Shown: piece after piece, positions 22,131-34,650 of the stretch
Layout of the letters: each line of letters begins with the position of its first letter
Numbering within the stretch: position 1 is the stretch's first letter
From: Pseudisothecium myosuroides
Lineage: Eukaryota; Streptophyta; Bryopsida; Hypnales; Lembophyllaceae
DNA: 64,000 bases
Assembly: GCA_951799445.1 (NCBI GenBank)
Contig: OX637289.1
Location: 30,194,245-30,258,244 of the forward strand
Direction of reading: 5' to 3'
Translations under genes and position numbers: made by a program
The notes under the pieces: generated by a model
Told to the model about the DNA's origin: nothing
Seen by the model: only the letters and a program-made list of their open reading frames with translations
The model's database searches: none

Positions 22131-23994
22131 TAGTATGCTTAGAAATATGGACCACATTCTATTTCAACTTTTAAAATCTTGAGGCCTTTTGAGATCCCCT
22201 ACGAGATTGATATGTGTTTATTTTAGGAATATAGACCACTGAAATATACCTTGTAGTAGCATGGGAGTATAGCGTCCATATTGATGATTGGATTGGTGAT
22301 GATGATTAAATTACTAAATGTCACCATGTTGAAAAAATAAAATCAATCAACTTTGCCACATACTTATATTTGAACATATAACTACATACATATATGTTCA
22401 AATACAAACAAGATTTACACATGTTCAAATCTTAGTTTGTGAAGGCTTTCTTATGGTACCAAAAACATTTTCGTTGGCTTTGCAGACTCTAAGACCTAAG
22501 GTGCAATCAAAAATAAAATAATGCAAATTAAAAAAATGTTAAATAGACAAATAAAATGGAGGTTGTTGCCAACATCACAAAGTTTAGAACCTATGGTTTG
22601 TCAATAGTTATCATGTGGTTATCATTGTTTCATGGGTTTGCATGTTATGATACAATTAAGTGCATCATTGCGATACATTATTTTACAATTTATTGCATCG
22701 TTACGATGCATTATTTTGATTTTTTTAAATCTTTACAACGTCTAATTCTAGATATAGTGTTATATGAGTTTAGAAATTGTATATTATACCTTTTTGCAAT
22801 TAAAAATAATAATAATCTTTTGAATAATACAGCCTACTACATTGAATAGGGGTATTAAGGGGACCAAAAAATTAAAGGGACTTATTGTGAAAAACTTACC
22901 TCACCATAAATGCATGCATTTGTATAGAACGTAACCAGCGAACATGTGTGCATGAATGCTATATTTAAACTACACTTGGTAACTAGTGGACATGCAAAGG
23001 CAAATATTTATATAGTGTGAAATGTCAATTAATTAGTATCAATCCCCTTAATTCTTCTATTTAGTGTAGAAGACCACTATATGACACTTCTTCTAGTATA
23101 AAAGATTATAAGTGGTCTTTCTAATAGCTTTGAAGCAATTATTGCCAAGACTATACTATCCTCACTAAGGAATTCTCTATACAATTGTACCATATTGGCC
23201 TAGAATTGGTTTGATTTTTGCCTCGTCTCTTAATGGAATTTTGCAAAGCATTTAGCCAAGTTTTACACAATCACACTTTCATTATCATCAATATTGAATT
23301 CATTTTCGTTCCTTTGGTTGTTGCATACATTTAGCTAGATCAATTTCACAATTTTTTTTTTGCAATGAAACCGCAAACCAAATATTTTTTTCAAGTGCAT
23401 TGTATCAACTCATTTAAATATTAAAAAAGACACATTGTATGTGGTCAAAGCAAAAACATATAGCTTTTTATTGTTGTCCTTGGGTAGAAACTATTCTCAT
23501 CCATTTGTTTTTGAATATGCTTCTTTGAACACCCAACACAATTGCTACAATGGTAATCCAAAAGCATATGTTCAAATTGTGGAATAATACCTTAATCTTT
23601 TGCCATGTGTCTAAACCATGATTCTTTTGAGCCCAATTCCACACAAAAGTTGCCAGGATGTAAATCCTATATAGTTTTCACTTCATTAGGGTGCATAGGA
23701 TGCAATTGGATCCAAAAATAGGGGTCGTAATTGGGCTAGGACAATTTTGGATCTATTCTTCAGCATGATTGTACGTTAGGATTAGATTCATTAGACCCCA
23801 TACAAAATCATTTCTTTTTTGGTTGAATTACCTTTCATTAAATGGATTTAAAATTTTTGGAATTTCATTTCACAGGATTTAGAATATTTCATGACCTTTA
23901 GTAATAGGATCCTCACAACTTTATCGTAGTACTAAGGGCTTTACCAAATCTTTTGTAACCTTTAGCAATAGGCTTAGTAAGTTAGCAAAAGAAC
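22131..23994. other. AT-rich intergenic DNA
   Basis: No gene is supported. The frame at 22,556-22,849 encodes a hydrophobic, low-complexity peptide without family resemblance and is probably chance. Confidence 0.5.
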
Positions 23995-23996
23995 TA

Positions 23997-26373
23997 CACT
24001 AAAAAAGGTATTTAGTGTTGGATTACATTTAGTGTAATTACCACCCTACTTGACCCTACACTAAATGTCAATTTTAGGACAATTAATGTAGTGCTAAACT
24101 TCAATGCGCCGCCTTTGTGTTGTCTTCACTTTTGTCATCTCCTTCCCTGGACTTCCTTTGCAATCTGCTTTTGCGACCTTACCTTGTATGTTGCCTTTTG
24201 GGCCTCTCTTCCATTCCGACTTGGTTACCTTACCTACAGCTTGGCTTCTTCTCCTCTCTTGCTCTCCCGCTTCTCCGCACTTACAATTCCTTGAGTGAGT
24301 GAATTTTTTGTGTAGGGTGTGTGTTATACTCCCGCCTTCCCGCCTCCCGTGAGTGGTTTGAATCTCCTACCTATTCCCGCTCCCGATTGCTCCTTGTTGC
24401 GGCAATTTCGACTTCATCCAGGTTTGTTTTCCCCTATTCATTGATCCGTCGACCTTTTTTTTTTTTTTTTACTCATCTTCCCAACGACTTGTCAACGGGT
24501 TTTTTTGGGCTGATCTTTTGCTTCCCATTTTAGGAATCCGCCATGGCCGACGCCCCACTGCGCAATTCCACACCCCGACACTTACAACACGTTTCTATAA
24601 TTGTTGTTCGCAAACGCATCATCACTTGGATGGTTCAAGATGAACTTGTGCACGGCTTTCCTGGGCTCTAAATCCGCACAATCAATACATTTCCCGAGCA
24701 TTTTCGAGCTCAAAGGAGTGCCAACCTTGTTCGGGCTTCCCGTTGGTGGGCTCAACGTCAACAATTTTGCAATGAAGGAGAGGCGGACAACACATCTCCA
24801 CCAATTTCATGCAGTAGGAGCCGGGATGGTAGGCGAAAACAACTCCGCACAAAGGCAGCTCTTGGTCATGGGCCCAAGCGAGCTGAATGGGTACTTTGGA
24901 TCTACCCTATACTTTTGGATGCATTTGACAGATTTAGAAAGGCTGGGGTCAAATTTTCATCCAAATTACTCATTGAGCTGGCTATGACCATCTTATTAGA
25001 TCCTACCTCTCCATATATAGCCAAATCTCGTGATCCAAAGGACAATGTCCTACTCACGGCCAAGTTGACCCCAAATTGGGTTCAACAATTTATGCTTGTG
25101 CACAACATTGTTTTGTTGTCACAAAGGGGACGTTTGTCTTGTAGTCCCGAGAAGGAACTACAAATTGAGAGGGCAACAACTTACCATCTAGGTGTGCTGC
25201 AAAGAGGGTTCCAAGCCGGTGTTTTCGATGAAAACCTCATGGAAAACATTGACGAAACTCATTTTGTTGTAAATTTAGACAATGGTCGGACATTGGGATA
25301 CAGGGGAGATACGAGTGTCAAGTATGCCGAAGTGGTTTAGGGGGGAGATTCTATGACCATGGTCATTAGAGTTTTTGAGGGGCGTAGATCAATGATTGAA
25401 GCCCCTATGCTGATTTTTACCAATTCCAGCAGCAATTACCCTATTCGGGGCTTGGAAGACAATATTCTAGGAGTATGTTACAGATCTAGGCCTAAGGGCT
25501 GGATGGACCAAGCACTTTTTGCTGAATTTTTTATTGAACCCCGAGCCTTCCAAGCTGATGTTCATGGCCGTACAAAAGTCATTTGGGTTGACAATTGTAC
25601 AGGCCATAGTGTGACCCCAGCATTATCGGCTGTTTTGGAAGCAAAACAGGCCACTCTTAGGTATTTGCCACCTTGTTCTACACATTTGTGTCAACTGGCG
25701 GATACATTCATCATTTCCAAGGTCAAGGATGCTTGGACCAAGCGATGGGAAGCAAAAAAGGCCGAGCTCATTGCAACCAATGCTTGGCAAAATACTCCTC
25801 GGGTTGATGGGTAGTGGTCAGGAAAACTCACAAATCCAAGAAAAAGATTTTTCCTACAACTGGCTGCGGATAGCATTGAGGGTGTGAACAAAGAGGTAGA
25901 TTGTGATAATTTGTCATATGTTAGGAAAGCTATAATTAGATCGGGTATGGCTTTGGGTGTTGACGGCACTTGGAGTGTCAATCAACTTTTTCCACATTTG
26001 CAGGAAATTATAGCCAAGCATGAACCATACTTCCATGGACAACAAATTCCAGCCCAAGTATGAAATCTGTATTTTTTTTGTTCTAAATATTAATTTTTTT
26101 CCCCCTTATTTGATGTTCAAAGACTTCTTTTATTGCACATGTTTTCCACATTCTCTACTCCTTCCATCATTTTCCTTGTCTTTAATCTCTTTCTTTCCAA
26201 ATTCTTTTTTTACCTTCTAACATTAAATGTAAACCTCTTCATATTTCAGATTTACCATAGAGTACTTTTAGTGTTAGAAATTACATTTAGTGTTACTTAC
26301 TTTAGTAGGGTAAATGATATTTAGTGTCATGGTTCGCAAATAGTGTTGCCAACACTAAATACCCTTTTTAGTG
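23997..26373 (+). mobile_element. pogo-like (Tc1/mariner superfamily) transposon
   Basis: The element is 2,377 bp, bordered by TA at 23,995-23,996 and 26,374-26,375. Its 25-bp terminal inverted repeats begin CACTAAAAAAGGTATTTAGT and differ at one position. Subterminal ATTTAGTGT / ACACTAAAT motifs are repeated near both ends. It encodes a degraded DDE transposase (listed separately). TA duplication, CA start and the transposase type place it with pogo/Tigger-like elements, not with CACTA elements despite the CACTA end. The nearly perfect ends contrast with the disabled transposase, so the copy may have been mobilised in trans. Confidence 0.9.
24543..26063 (+). pseudogene. pogo/Tigger-type DDE transposase, three in-frame stops
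   Basis: One reading frame runs from ATG 24,543 to TGA 26,061, interrupted by TAA at 24,669, TAG at 25,338 and TAG at 25,812. No frameshift is needed. The N-terminal part (RKRIITWMVQDELVHG) resembles the HTH region of this family. The catalytic Asp codons are at 25,251 (IDETHF), 25,590 (WVDNCTGH) and 25,701 (CQLADTF); spacing between the last two is 36 residues (DD36D). LRYLPPCSTHLCQLAD and the following KVKDAWTKRWE are typical of a transposase group I associate with plants and oomycetes (recollection). Coding GC content differs from the AT-rich surroundings. The stops disable this copy unless they are suppressed. Confidence 0.88.
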
Positions 26374-26573
26374 TAGTTCAGTTTCAATCCCTTTCAATGA
26401 ATATAATATCTCTTCAAGAAGGGGAAAAAAGAGTAAACTCATGTATTCCATGGATTTTTTACATTTATAAAGCAATCACCTTGGTATGCATGTTATTTTT
26501 CATTTTTCATTTCTTTACCGATTTTTTTGAGGATTCAAATTATTTTCATTCATATTTTCTATAAGGTAGGAGG

Positions 26574-26783
26574 TCCATAAAGCGACCATCTAAGCGCTGA
26601 ACCTGAATTTTGGGGAGGTAAAACATCTTGAAATATTTTTCAGTAAATTTTCCTTGAAAGACAAGAAGAAATGGCATGTGGCTCAAGTTGTTTCATATTT
26701 TTTGGAGCTTTGTGGAATTAGTTATGAAATTTTGAAGGTGAAAAGCCAAAGGGCTGTAAAAGCGACCACCTCCTAGAATGTAC
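26574..26783. mobile_element. small TIR-like repeat, short copy
   Basis: This is a 210-bp copy, in reverse orientation, of the element at 5,232-5,878, without its central 410 bp. The ends contain AGGAGGTCCATAAAGCGACC and AAAGCGACCACCTCCT, so the AGGAGGT/ACCTCCT termini are inverted while AAAGCGACC is repeated directly. It lies 200 bp beyond the pogo-like element. Confidence 0.55.
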
Positions 26784-27613
26784 ATCCTTTGTACATTTTG
26801 AGAAATTGAAGAAAGCAAAATGTACCTGTGTGTCCTGATCGGTTCAAAATGCCCGGTCGGAGTTCGAGCCTCCTACCTTACTATTCAAATATGCCACGTT
26901 ATAATTTCTGAAATTTTCAGTACATGCCATATTTAATTATATTTTGAATTATTTTTTTAAGAATCTGACCTGAGCATAGTTTACTGTGGCATGCTCAATA
27001 TGCAATCAATCATTTCGAGTTGAATATCAAAGTGAAAACATTTTCAAGCCCAATAACAACAAACCCAACTTACACGATATTTCTCACTATTCTGCGTGCT
27101 AAGGAAGATTGAAGATTTGCCTAAGAAATGGTGGTGAAGGTGACCAGAAACTGCGAAGCGGAGAACTAACTTACTGAAGGAATTACCATTTGAATGCCAC
27201 TTGCACGCTAGCTAGAGAAACTTTAGTCAACTCCACGTCTATTACTCCATGTCTATTACAAACTGAAAGTCTGTTGGAACATGAGGTCAGCAAATCCAGT
27301 TTAAACAATGAATTCACTAAGTTATCAAAAGTGAAAAAATCCCATAATAATTTCTATTTTAACATCTACATTACATGTCAACATTCCTTCAAGAGTAGAA
27401 ATCGTGTGGTCCCGCATGTCACTGAGTAAGTTAATGAACTGAAATGTGCAGTTAGCTCTTTGGTTGTGCCTGTAGTAACGTATATCTTCTACCATGGAAT
27501 ATCAATGTACACTTTTGTCATAAATATAAACTATGCCCCTGCAGGAGACAATAGATTTGTTATCTACCAGTATCAATCATCTCTAGATTTCTACTAAGAA
27601 AATTTCTCTCATA
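26784..27613. other. LCB1 3' flank and intergenic DNA
   Basis: No additional gene is supported. A GTTCGAGCC motif near 26,870 resembles a tRNA T-loop but no cloverleaf can be built around it. The part next to 27,613 is presumably LCB1 3' UTR. Confidence 0.4.
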
Positions 27614-30600
27614 TCAGCTGAGAACTTTACCTATGGCATCCCTCAATTTTGAGGTAACTAGAATGAGGTCACCTTCTGAATGCCCTGCCGTGACACAAAC
27701 TTTGATTGCTGCCGGTAACTTGCAGTTGTCCAAAGCTGAACGTTTTATTAAGCACACAAGAACACCGTCGTCCAACATCTGCTCAAATACAAGATCAAGT
27801 TCTACGTCAGTAACTTGTTACATATGTGACAAGAGGTAAAATTCCTAGAATGTAGCTTAGTCCAACATTTACAAGATCTGACTGTTGGTGCAGACATTTA
27901 GTAACTATCAGTAAGCTTATAAGATAACATGAATGCATGTCAAGAGATCAGGTGTCCAAATCTTGGAAATCTGGAACGCAGGCAAGAGAGGGATTCAGAG
28001 ATTTTTTTACCAGATCGACAATTTGCTGCAGAATGGAGGAGTCTTCAGCAAAGGATGTAGACTTTTGCAAATGCAGAAAAATAGTGGGGGACAAGCTGTC
28101 ACCTCCAACTCGGACGCCAGGTATCGTTGCAAGTTCTGCTCAATACAACGAGGCATTGCACACAAATTAATGTTTGCATCTGAGAAGCAGCTGAAATAAT
28201 CACCTACAAGTAAGAAAACGTTGCTTTCAATTTGTTAACTGTCCCGCACAAGAAAGCGAAACTAAGGATATGCCTTTCATTAGAAATTGTATACAGCTAC
28301 TCATTCACGTACTTGACCGCACAAGGGAAATATTTCGGTGCAGTCGAGACAGCAACTGAGGGTTCTCCTCCAAAATCTCCACAGCGGCAATTCCAGCACT
28401 GGCCAAGAATGGAGGCAACGCTGCTGAGAAACAATACCCTGATCCTGAAAGACGCTGCGCACACATATCCAATGATGTTGCATCACTAAGGGAATTCACT
28501 GTGTACCGAAGGAAACTCTTTCAAAATACCTTCAAACATGTCACCACCTTCGACTATCCGTCGAGATAGCAAATTGTAATGCAGAACACTTTCATCCACG
28601 GCTTTCTATTTTCCTGCTGGTGTAACTCCATATAGGTAGAGAGAGGGGGGGGCTTGCAAATTAGGAGTGTTGCTTTGCCAAAAGGTCACACGAACCTGAT
28701 GACTGACAACCTCTGAACTGCCAGTACAAATTCCTCCTTCGGATGCCAGAGCATGGCCCATTACGGCAGTGATGATGTCCAGCTTCTCCACCTACATGAC
28801 AATTCACTCATGAATACGTATTAAAATTGAAACAGTAGTTTACCACGGCAGTGCTTCTATATGTAGTAGAAATTCCAGTTGAGTCAGAAATATACCGGGA
28901 TATTGTAATGTTCGGAGATCCCCCGCCCGGTCCGTCCCACCACACCAAGGGAATTACTTTCGTCAACTAGAATTCTGAACTTGTATTCCTCTTTGAGTCG
29001 TACCAACTCATCCAGAGGCACCATCTGACCTGAATTCTGATCACAAAAACCTCGTATTTAAAGTGATGTTCAAGTAGATGTGACAAGGAAAAGACGCGAC
29101 CTGTAGAAAGATTTCGTACAAACCATCAATGTATATAATACAAGGTTTAGACGGAACAATAGACATACTTGGTAAATAGCTTCAACGACAATGAAGCGTC
29201 TATTCAGGGGCTTCTTTTTACGTTTGTCTTCCTTTCTCACTTCCTCCAAACGAGCTTTCAGATCTTGAATGTCGTTGTGCTTGAAAAGCTTGACTTTACT
29301 TCGTGATAAGTACAACCCATTCTGCAAACTCCAGTTTACTCCATCATCTCTGAGACACGCGGCATGAACTCAGGAATATGTTGCAATGGAAGGAAGTATC
29401 ATTTTAAAAAACAGTTCGAAAGTTGCAAATAACAATTACGAGGGTTTCGAAGAACTAGCATTTAATTAAAACACGTTTCCAAAAATAAAAGAGCAAGAAA
29501 ATCTGTGCCTGCTGCGATTTCACGTGCAGGATAGAACATCCAAGAATTCCACTTGAGAGAAATCAAGGTATAATTTCTCCTCTGCAAACAGGATGCATGA
29601 GGGACAAAATTTTCATCAGATTATTTTAATCTTACGCTATAATGAGGTCACCCGCTTTGCAGAATGCAGGGATCACACTTGTAGTGGTCGCCAAGCCATA
29701 AGAATACAGAATTGAATCTTGGGTGCCCATGAAATCGGCAATTTTCTTCTCGAAGTCTAAGTGCACATCTGTCAGCTTCACACATGGTGAGTTTAATTTG
29801 TGCATGTTTACTGAAAAGTAGGATAGGCCAACATATACGAATCAGGATCAAATCATGTTATCAGAATTTCAAAATAGGAGAGAACTAAGAAAGTATTGCT
29901 GAAGTGGTAAAATGAGATAATTTCAACTATAGTTGGATCAGAAACAGACTGCACCTTGGCAGGGCACTTGCTACTTACCCATTGTGCCGTAGAATGCACG
30001 TGGACCACAAGCTCCGACTCCATACTTCTCTACTGCAGCATTACAAGCTTCCTGTAAAACCTCAAAAAATCAGTAAAGCTTCCCCTCCAGCTAATTATGT
30101 CCCCAGAAGAGTCAGCTAAAAAAAATTCTCATAAAAAGTTCAGTAAAAACAATAGGACCATGACCAACTCCAGAGTTGAGAGTAGGCTGCATCAGGTTGA
30201 CATAGGACAGTACGGAACTTCGACATTGGCAGTGCACTACCTTGACTTTGGGATTCCCAATCAGTCCCAAATAATCTGCCGTAGACATATTAATGACATC
30301 CTTGCCATCAATTACTGTGTGCGGACCTGCTGCACTGTAAGATAAGATGAGAGAGTTTAATGCTTACAATAAGAAGGAAGGGCAAAACATGTTTCAGCAA
30401 CGGAAGGGTTCTCACAGATACGAAAAGAGAGAAGTACCGAGTAAACTTAACATATACAAACTTAAAAAAGGTGATTGTAATTGAAGCACTTGAAACAGGT
30501 TTCCACCAGCTCCAAAGCAAAATGAGGCTACGTAGAAAAAAGCACACCAAGACAAACTCTCAAGCTCATGTACTCCTCGAAACTCCTTGAAATCGAAGCA

Positions 30601-32898
30601 ATTTTTCATGGGCAAATTCTTCAGGGCTGCACATGTACCTTTCAAGGACAGGAGTGCTCGTTTCCATGTCATCTGTAATCAGTGGGTGCAGGGGTTCAGG
30701 GGTCCATTCTTCACACAATTGGTCAATTTCCTGCACAACCATCCACGCGTTAACCCCTAAAGCAATTGTGGAGTTTTTTTGAGTAAAACTGTGACAAAAC
30801 AGTACACTTTTAAAAAAAAGGTGGAGTGGACGGATTTGTACTTTATTTTGCAACTATAGGATCTTGTACCAAGCTACTACGTCTACTTCTACATCAATTA
30901 TTATTGAAGTCTAATTCGTAAGTGTCTCCAAGATTGTAATGTTCAAAGTAGGGCAACAAGATATTTTCAATAATTCCCAGTACAGAAGGTTCAACTTTGA
31001 AACTTTTTGAGAAAAATATCGGATCTTCAAACTTGATGAATTTGATAGTATGTCGGAAGAGATTGAGAATCTATAGAAACAAAATCAACAATATCATCTT
31101 CAACTTGATTTCATACCTTAAAAGGATCATTATGTGGCTAGATGTATAAAATGATAGAAAACTAAATTGCTAATAAATCTAATATAGACTTGGAACATGC
31201 CAATCCCAATGGTGAGAATGTTATAGCAACCATCTAAAACCCATCCACATTTTAGTTTTCAAATATAATGAAAATTGAGTTAAAAAATGATATGATAGAT
31301 TTTCTCGGAGTGCCTATAAAACAAAAGTCGGAGATTCTATATTTCGTGTTCTACTGCACCAGTACATAAGGGCAAAATTGAGTGCTAGTTAATAATGGGT
31401 AAGTCTAACTATTTCAATAAAGTCTAGAACATCGCGGGCCATTGATCCTCGCCAAAAATCACTTCAATTATCATTTTAAGAGACTATTCTTATGCTCGTA
31501 TTTGTTCGAACATTCCAAATGGGTTGTTAAGTGTCTTCGAGTTATTTTCATCGACTCCAAAAGTTTTTCTATTGATGATTTCGGGTTGAGCAGCTCAATT
31601 AACGGCACACAAACTGCATAACATTATCCCTATATCGGGCAACAATTTCGACTAGAAATACTTGAATTTATCGTTGTTAAATACTATAACCACTGAGATA
31701 CATACATATAAGGTAAAACAGCCCATCATGGTCAGAATTGTTGGTTTGCCCTCATGCCATGGCTGAATTTTTTTAATTTTCTCCCCACATACAGAGAAGT
31801 GCGAGAAATAACAACAGCAATTGAAATTATATCTTTTCAGCAAAGTATGAATTTTCTATGAATTTTTGAAGTGTTTTGCCCAAAAGAGTCTGTAGACTAC
31901 CCCAAAACCAACAAAACCTGTATCCATAATGCTCACCTTCCTCACCTAAAGAAGTCAAAATATTTTCTAACTTGGAGGGCTTTAAAAAAGTCATTTTCTT
32001 CAATGATTTACACTGAAAAAGCTAATGTTCCTAATGGGGTCACTAATCACTCCAATAGTGTCAGGTGAGACATTGATGGTGGCCCAAAAGCTCAGAAATT
32101 GATAATAACCATCATGGGGCCATCTCTTAGGTGTCCGTCATGGGTCATTTGACCATGATGGGCTGGTTTACCTTATTGGACAACGATTTCGTATAGAAAT
32201 ATGTGCTAAACCTGAGTCGTTACCACAATGTACACTTCAAAACAGGATCTCAATCAGGCATCCTTCTATGCGATACCTACACATAAATTTCTGTTCTCAG
32301 TCCATTCCTCTACCAATTAGTCACCAATTCACCACCACTCGATTCACCACCACCCCTAAACCCTAATTCCAACCACCTTTCCAACTTTTCAAACCCCCGT
32401 CAACAACAACACAAAACAAAAACTTTCAAAAAGGAAAAAAGGAAAGCTCACAGTCTCAGTGAGCGTCCGATTCTCCGGCGTATAACTTTGCTGCAGCAGC
32501 AGGTAACAAATCACCACAACAAGCAAAGTTTCCAGCAACAGATGCCCTGTCATCCAAACAAACAAACAACCCAACACGATGACCGCACGTTCCCCTCCAC
32601 AAGCCCCTCCTCCTCCTCCTCCCCCTCCCCCTCAAATTCCATGAATTCATGCTTCCGAACTCTCTCACCACATCGTACTCTTCCCATACACTCTCCTCCT
32701 TCTCCACCAAATCAAAGACCTGAAAAAACAAAAGAACAACCAAGATCGCAAAATTCGAAAAACGAAAACCCTAAACTCCTACGGGATGCGCATTGTACCG
32801 TGGATGTGGACGCCGAAGATGACGGCGTCCGTGAGAGGCACGTCGGGAAGAAGCGCCATGACCGTGTCCTTCACATCCAGCAACACGCTCATCGCCAT
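27614..32898 (-). CDS. LCB1: serine palmitoyltransferase subunit LCB1
   Basis: Twelve exons in coding order: 32898-32799, 32546-32452, 30730-30639, 30334-30241, 30051-29979, 29768-29636, 29349-29169, 29036-28896, 28791-28696, 28454-28313, 28135-28011, 27778-27614. The frame closes at 478 aa, close to the 482 aa of Arabidopsis LCB1. A membrane helix lies at about 35-53, followed by the [18 protein letters not shown] block, [31 protein letters not shown] (C142 corresponds to the human SPTLC1 Cys133 position) and [15 protein letters not shown]. The usual PLP lysine is absent: [12 protein letters not shown] (314-325), as expected for the non-catalytic subunit. LCB1 pairs with LCB2 in the ER to condense serine with palmitoyl-CoA, the first step of sphingolipid synthesis. 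Intron 2 is long (1.7 kb) and contains a dispersed repeat. A second in-frame ATG two codons downstream could also be used. Confidence 0.96.
31836..32100. repeat. dispersed repeat, copy 1 of 3 (in LCB1 intron 2)
   Basis: It resembles 49,318-49,600 and, more distantly, 51,614-51,840. Shared blocks are TATGAATT..(G/C)TATGAATTT, TAGACTAC(C/A)CCAAAAC, GTATCCATAATG, CTCACCTAA and GACATTGAT(G/T)GTGGCC. Around it, GGCAACAATTTCGACTAGAAATA (given in part: CAATTTCGACTAGAAATA) near 31,640 recurs diverged near 32,178, suggesting the insertion sits in a duplicated stretch. Confidence 0.65.
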
Positions 32899-33240
32899 CG
32901 CTGTTGCGACCGATTGTTGCAGACAAAAAACGCAAACGCAAACGCCAATGCAAATGCAAATGTAGGTCGTTTTGGTATCAAATCGTGATTGTTGCGAAGT
33001 CCAGGGGGGTGCGGAGATGGATTAGGGTTACATCTGGAGGGGCGAAGAGTGGCGATGGCTTCCGCGGCGTCGTCAAAGTCCGCCAGGAGCGTCTGTCTCT
33101 GTTGTTTTCGCTTGTTGCAGCGCAGCTGCAGTGTGGAAACTGCGACAGGGGTGTGACGCGGGTGTGAAAAGGGTCTATGAGGGTGCCCGTGTGAACGGGG
33201 TCTCGGGGTCTCGTATACTACCCGTATTTTACCGGCATTG
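32899..33240. other. LCB1 5' leader/promoter region
   Basis: GC-richer DNA directly upstream of the LCB1 start, with repeated CGCAAACGC/GCAAATGC text next to the ATG and a GGATTAGGGTTA telo-like motif near 33,020. AAACCCTAA also occurs just inside the gene, near 32,767. Transcription start not determined. Confidence 0.45.
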
Positions 33241-34078
33241 CCCGGGACTTAGGGTTGGCCAAAATAATAATATTTCTAAAAATATATGAAGGGGTTTTGG
33301 GGGATAATTTTTCTAAAAAACTTGTATAAGGAAAAAACCTTGTGGAGTATGTATATTTTTAGCATTCGTTGACTTTTATTTTCCGGATTAAAAAAATAAG
33401 TATTTGACAAGAAATGTTGACCTTCACCATCGTACACGGCATTTTAACATAGATGATAATATTTGGAAAATTCGGATTTGTTTATGAAATCAAAGGTGTG
33501 AATTTTTGTGTAGGTAAACTTTTAAAAATTAACCAACTACAAAATAAGGGACAAATTTTTATATTCATCAATGCATCAATATTATTTTATGGATCAATGA
33601 CGACATTTTAAGAAAAATAGACTTTTAACTCCATTATGATCTTGTTGGTTGCAACTGCATCTATAAAACATTGTCAATAAGCATATTAATCCCAAAGAAC
33701 ATAACCAGATGTAGGTGTTGTGTGAGTGCATCCCAAATCACGCAATTATATTTGAGAACATTAACACTATAACAACATAGTGGCTTAAGAGTGTCCGATG
33801 CATGATAAAGAGTTCTTCTTTGTAAGACAAAAGTGAAAATGTTCATCTTTGAAATTTTGCGTGAAAAAAGAAAGTTTTGCGTAGTAGTTTGATTTCTAAT
33901 GAAAGCTCTTGGTTGTTTTTAAACAAATGAATTATAAGGTACCAAAAAGAATGATTTCCATAATAATCAACCCAGTGTTTCAAGGTTAAGAATTGCAATT
34001 CACACATTTGCCACTAGATTTCATGTCTAAAATTAAAAAATTATAGAAATTACTGTAAACAAACCATATCTTTTATAT
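33241..34078. other. AT-rich intergenic DNA with dispersed repeat copy
   Basis: No gene. The part 33,770-33,990 is the second copy of the repeat at 12,840-13,085 (shared GTTCATCTTTGAAATTTTG and GATGATTTCCAT blocks). Confidence 0.5.
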
Positions 34079-34081
34079 TAA

Positions 34082-34647
34082 GGGCCGCTTTACACTTAGA
34101 GGCCGGGCCAATTTGCTGTGTCAGAGGCCAAGAATCATCACATGTGATTGGACAAAAGGCTGAAATTAGCCCCAACCCCTTTACACCTAGAGGCCGGGCC
34201 AATTTGGTGGAATGAATTTTTTATTCAAAAAAGACATGATCTGACATGGCCCGAGCTTGGTGCCATTGGGTGCACCAAGAATGGGAGGCCAATTCTTGGC
34301 CTTGGGGCCAATTTCAGATTTCAATTAAACAAACTTATTTTATAAAATATTATTTTTTTCAACAAATCGGATTCATTGGATTTGTGCAATTGGCCTCAAG
34401 GGGAATTGGCCCGGCCTCTAGGTGTAAAGCGGCCCTAAAAAATGAGAAAAATGGACTGAAATTTTCATGTTTTTGTTGAATCGGCTTGGCTTCTTGGCCT
34501 CAAGGCCTTTACATATGGGAGAATTGGCCTCCATTATAATCTTATTCTAATGAGTAGTTGAGGCCGCCCTTTAGCCCAAAACGGGCTGAAATTTTGTCCA
34601 ATCGGCCTGGAAGAGAATTGGCCCGGCCTCTAGGTGTGAAGCGGCCC
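34082..34647. mobile_element. Tourist-like MITE (PIF/Harbinger type), nested
   Basis: A TAA target duplication flanks the element (34,079-34,081 and 34,648-34,650). TIRs start GGGCCGCTTTACAC and continue through AGAGGCCGGGCCAATT. Three-bp TWA duplications and GGG-starting termini are typical of PIF/Harbinger (Tourist) elements. A second, inner pair of the same termini lies at about 34,178-34,204 and 34,406-34,438. One member has therefore inserted into another, or the ends were duplicated. Non-coding. Confidence 0.8.
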
Positions 34648-34650
34648 TAA

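Noticed and set aside
23997..26373. CACTA-superfamily assignment based on the CACTA end
   Set aside because: Flanking duplication is TA and the transposase has a DDD triad of the pogo/Tigger type.
26820..26890. tRNA-like GTTCGAGCC motif
   Set aside because: No acceptor, D-arm or anticodon stem can be formed around it.
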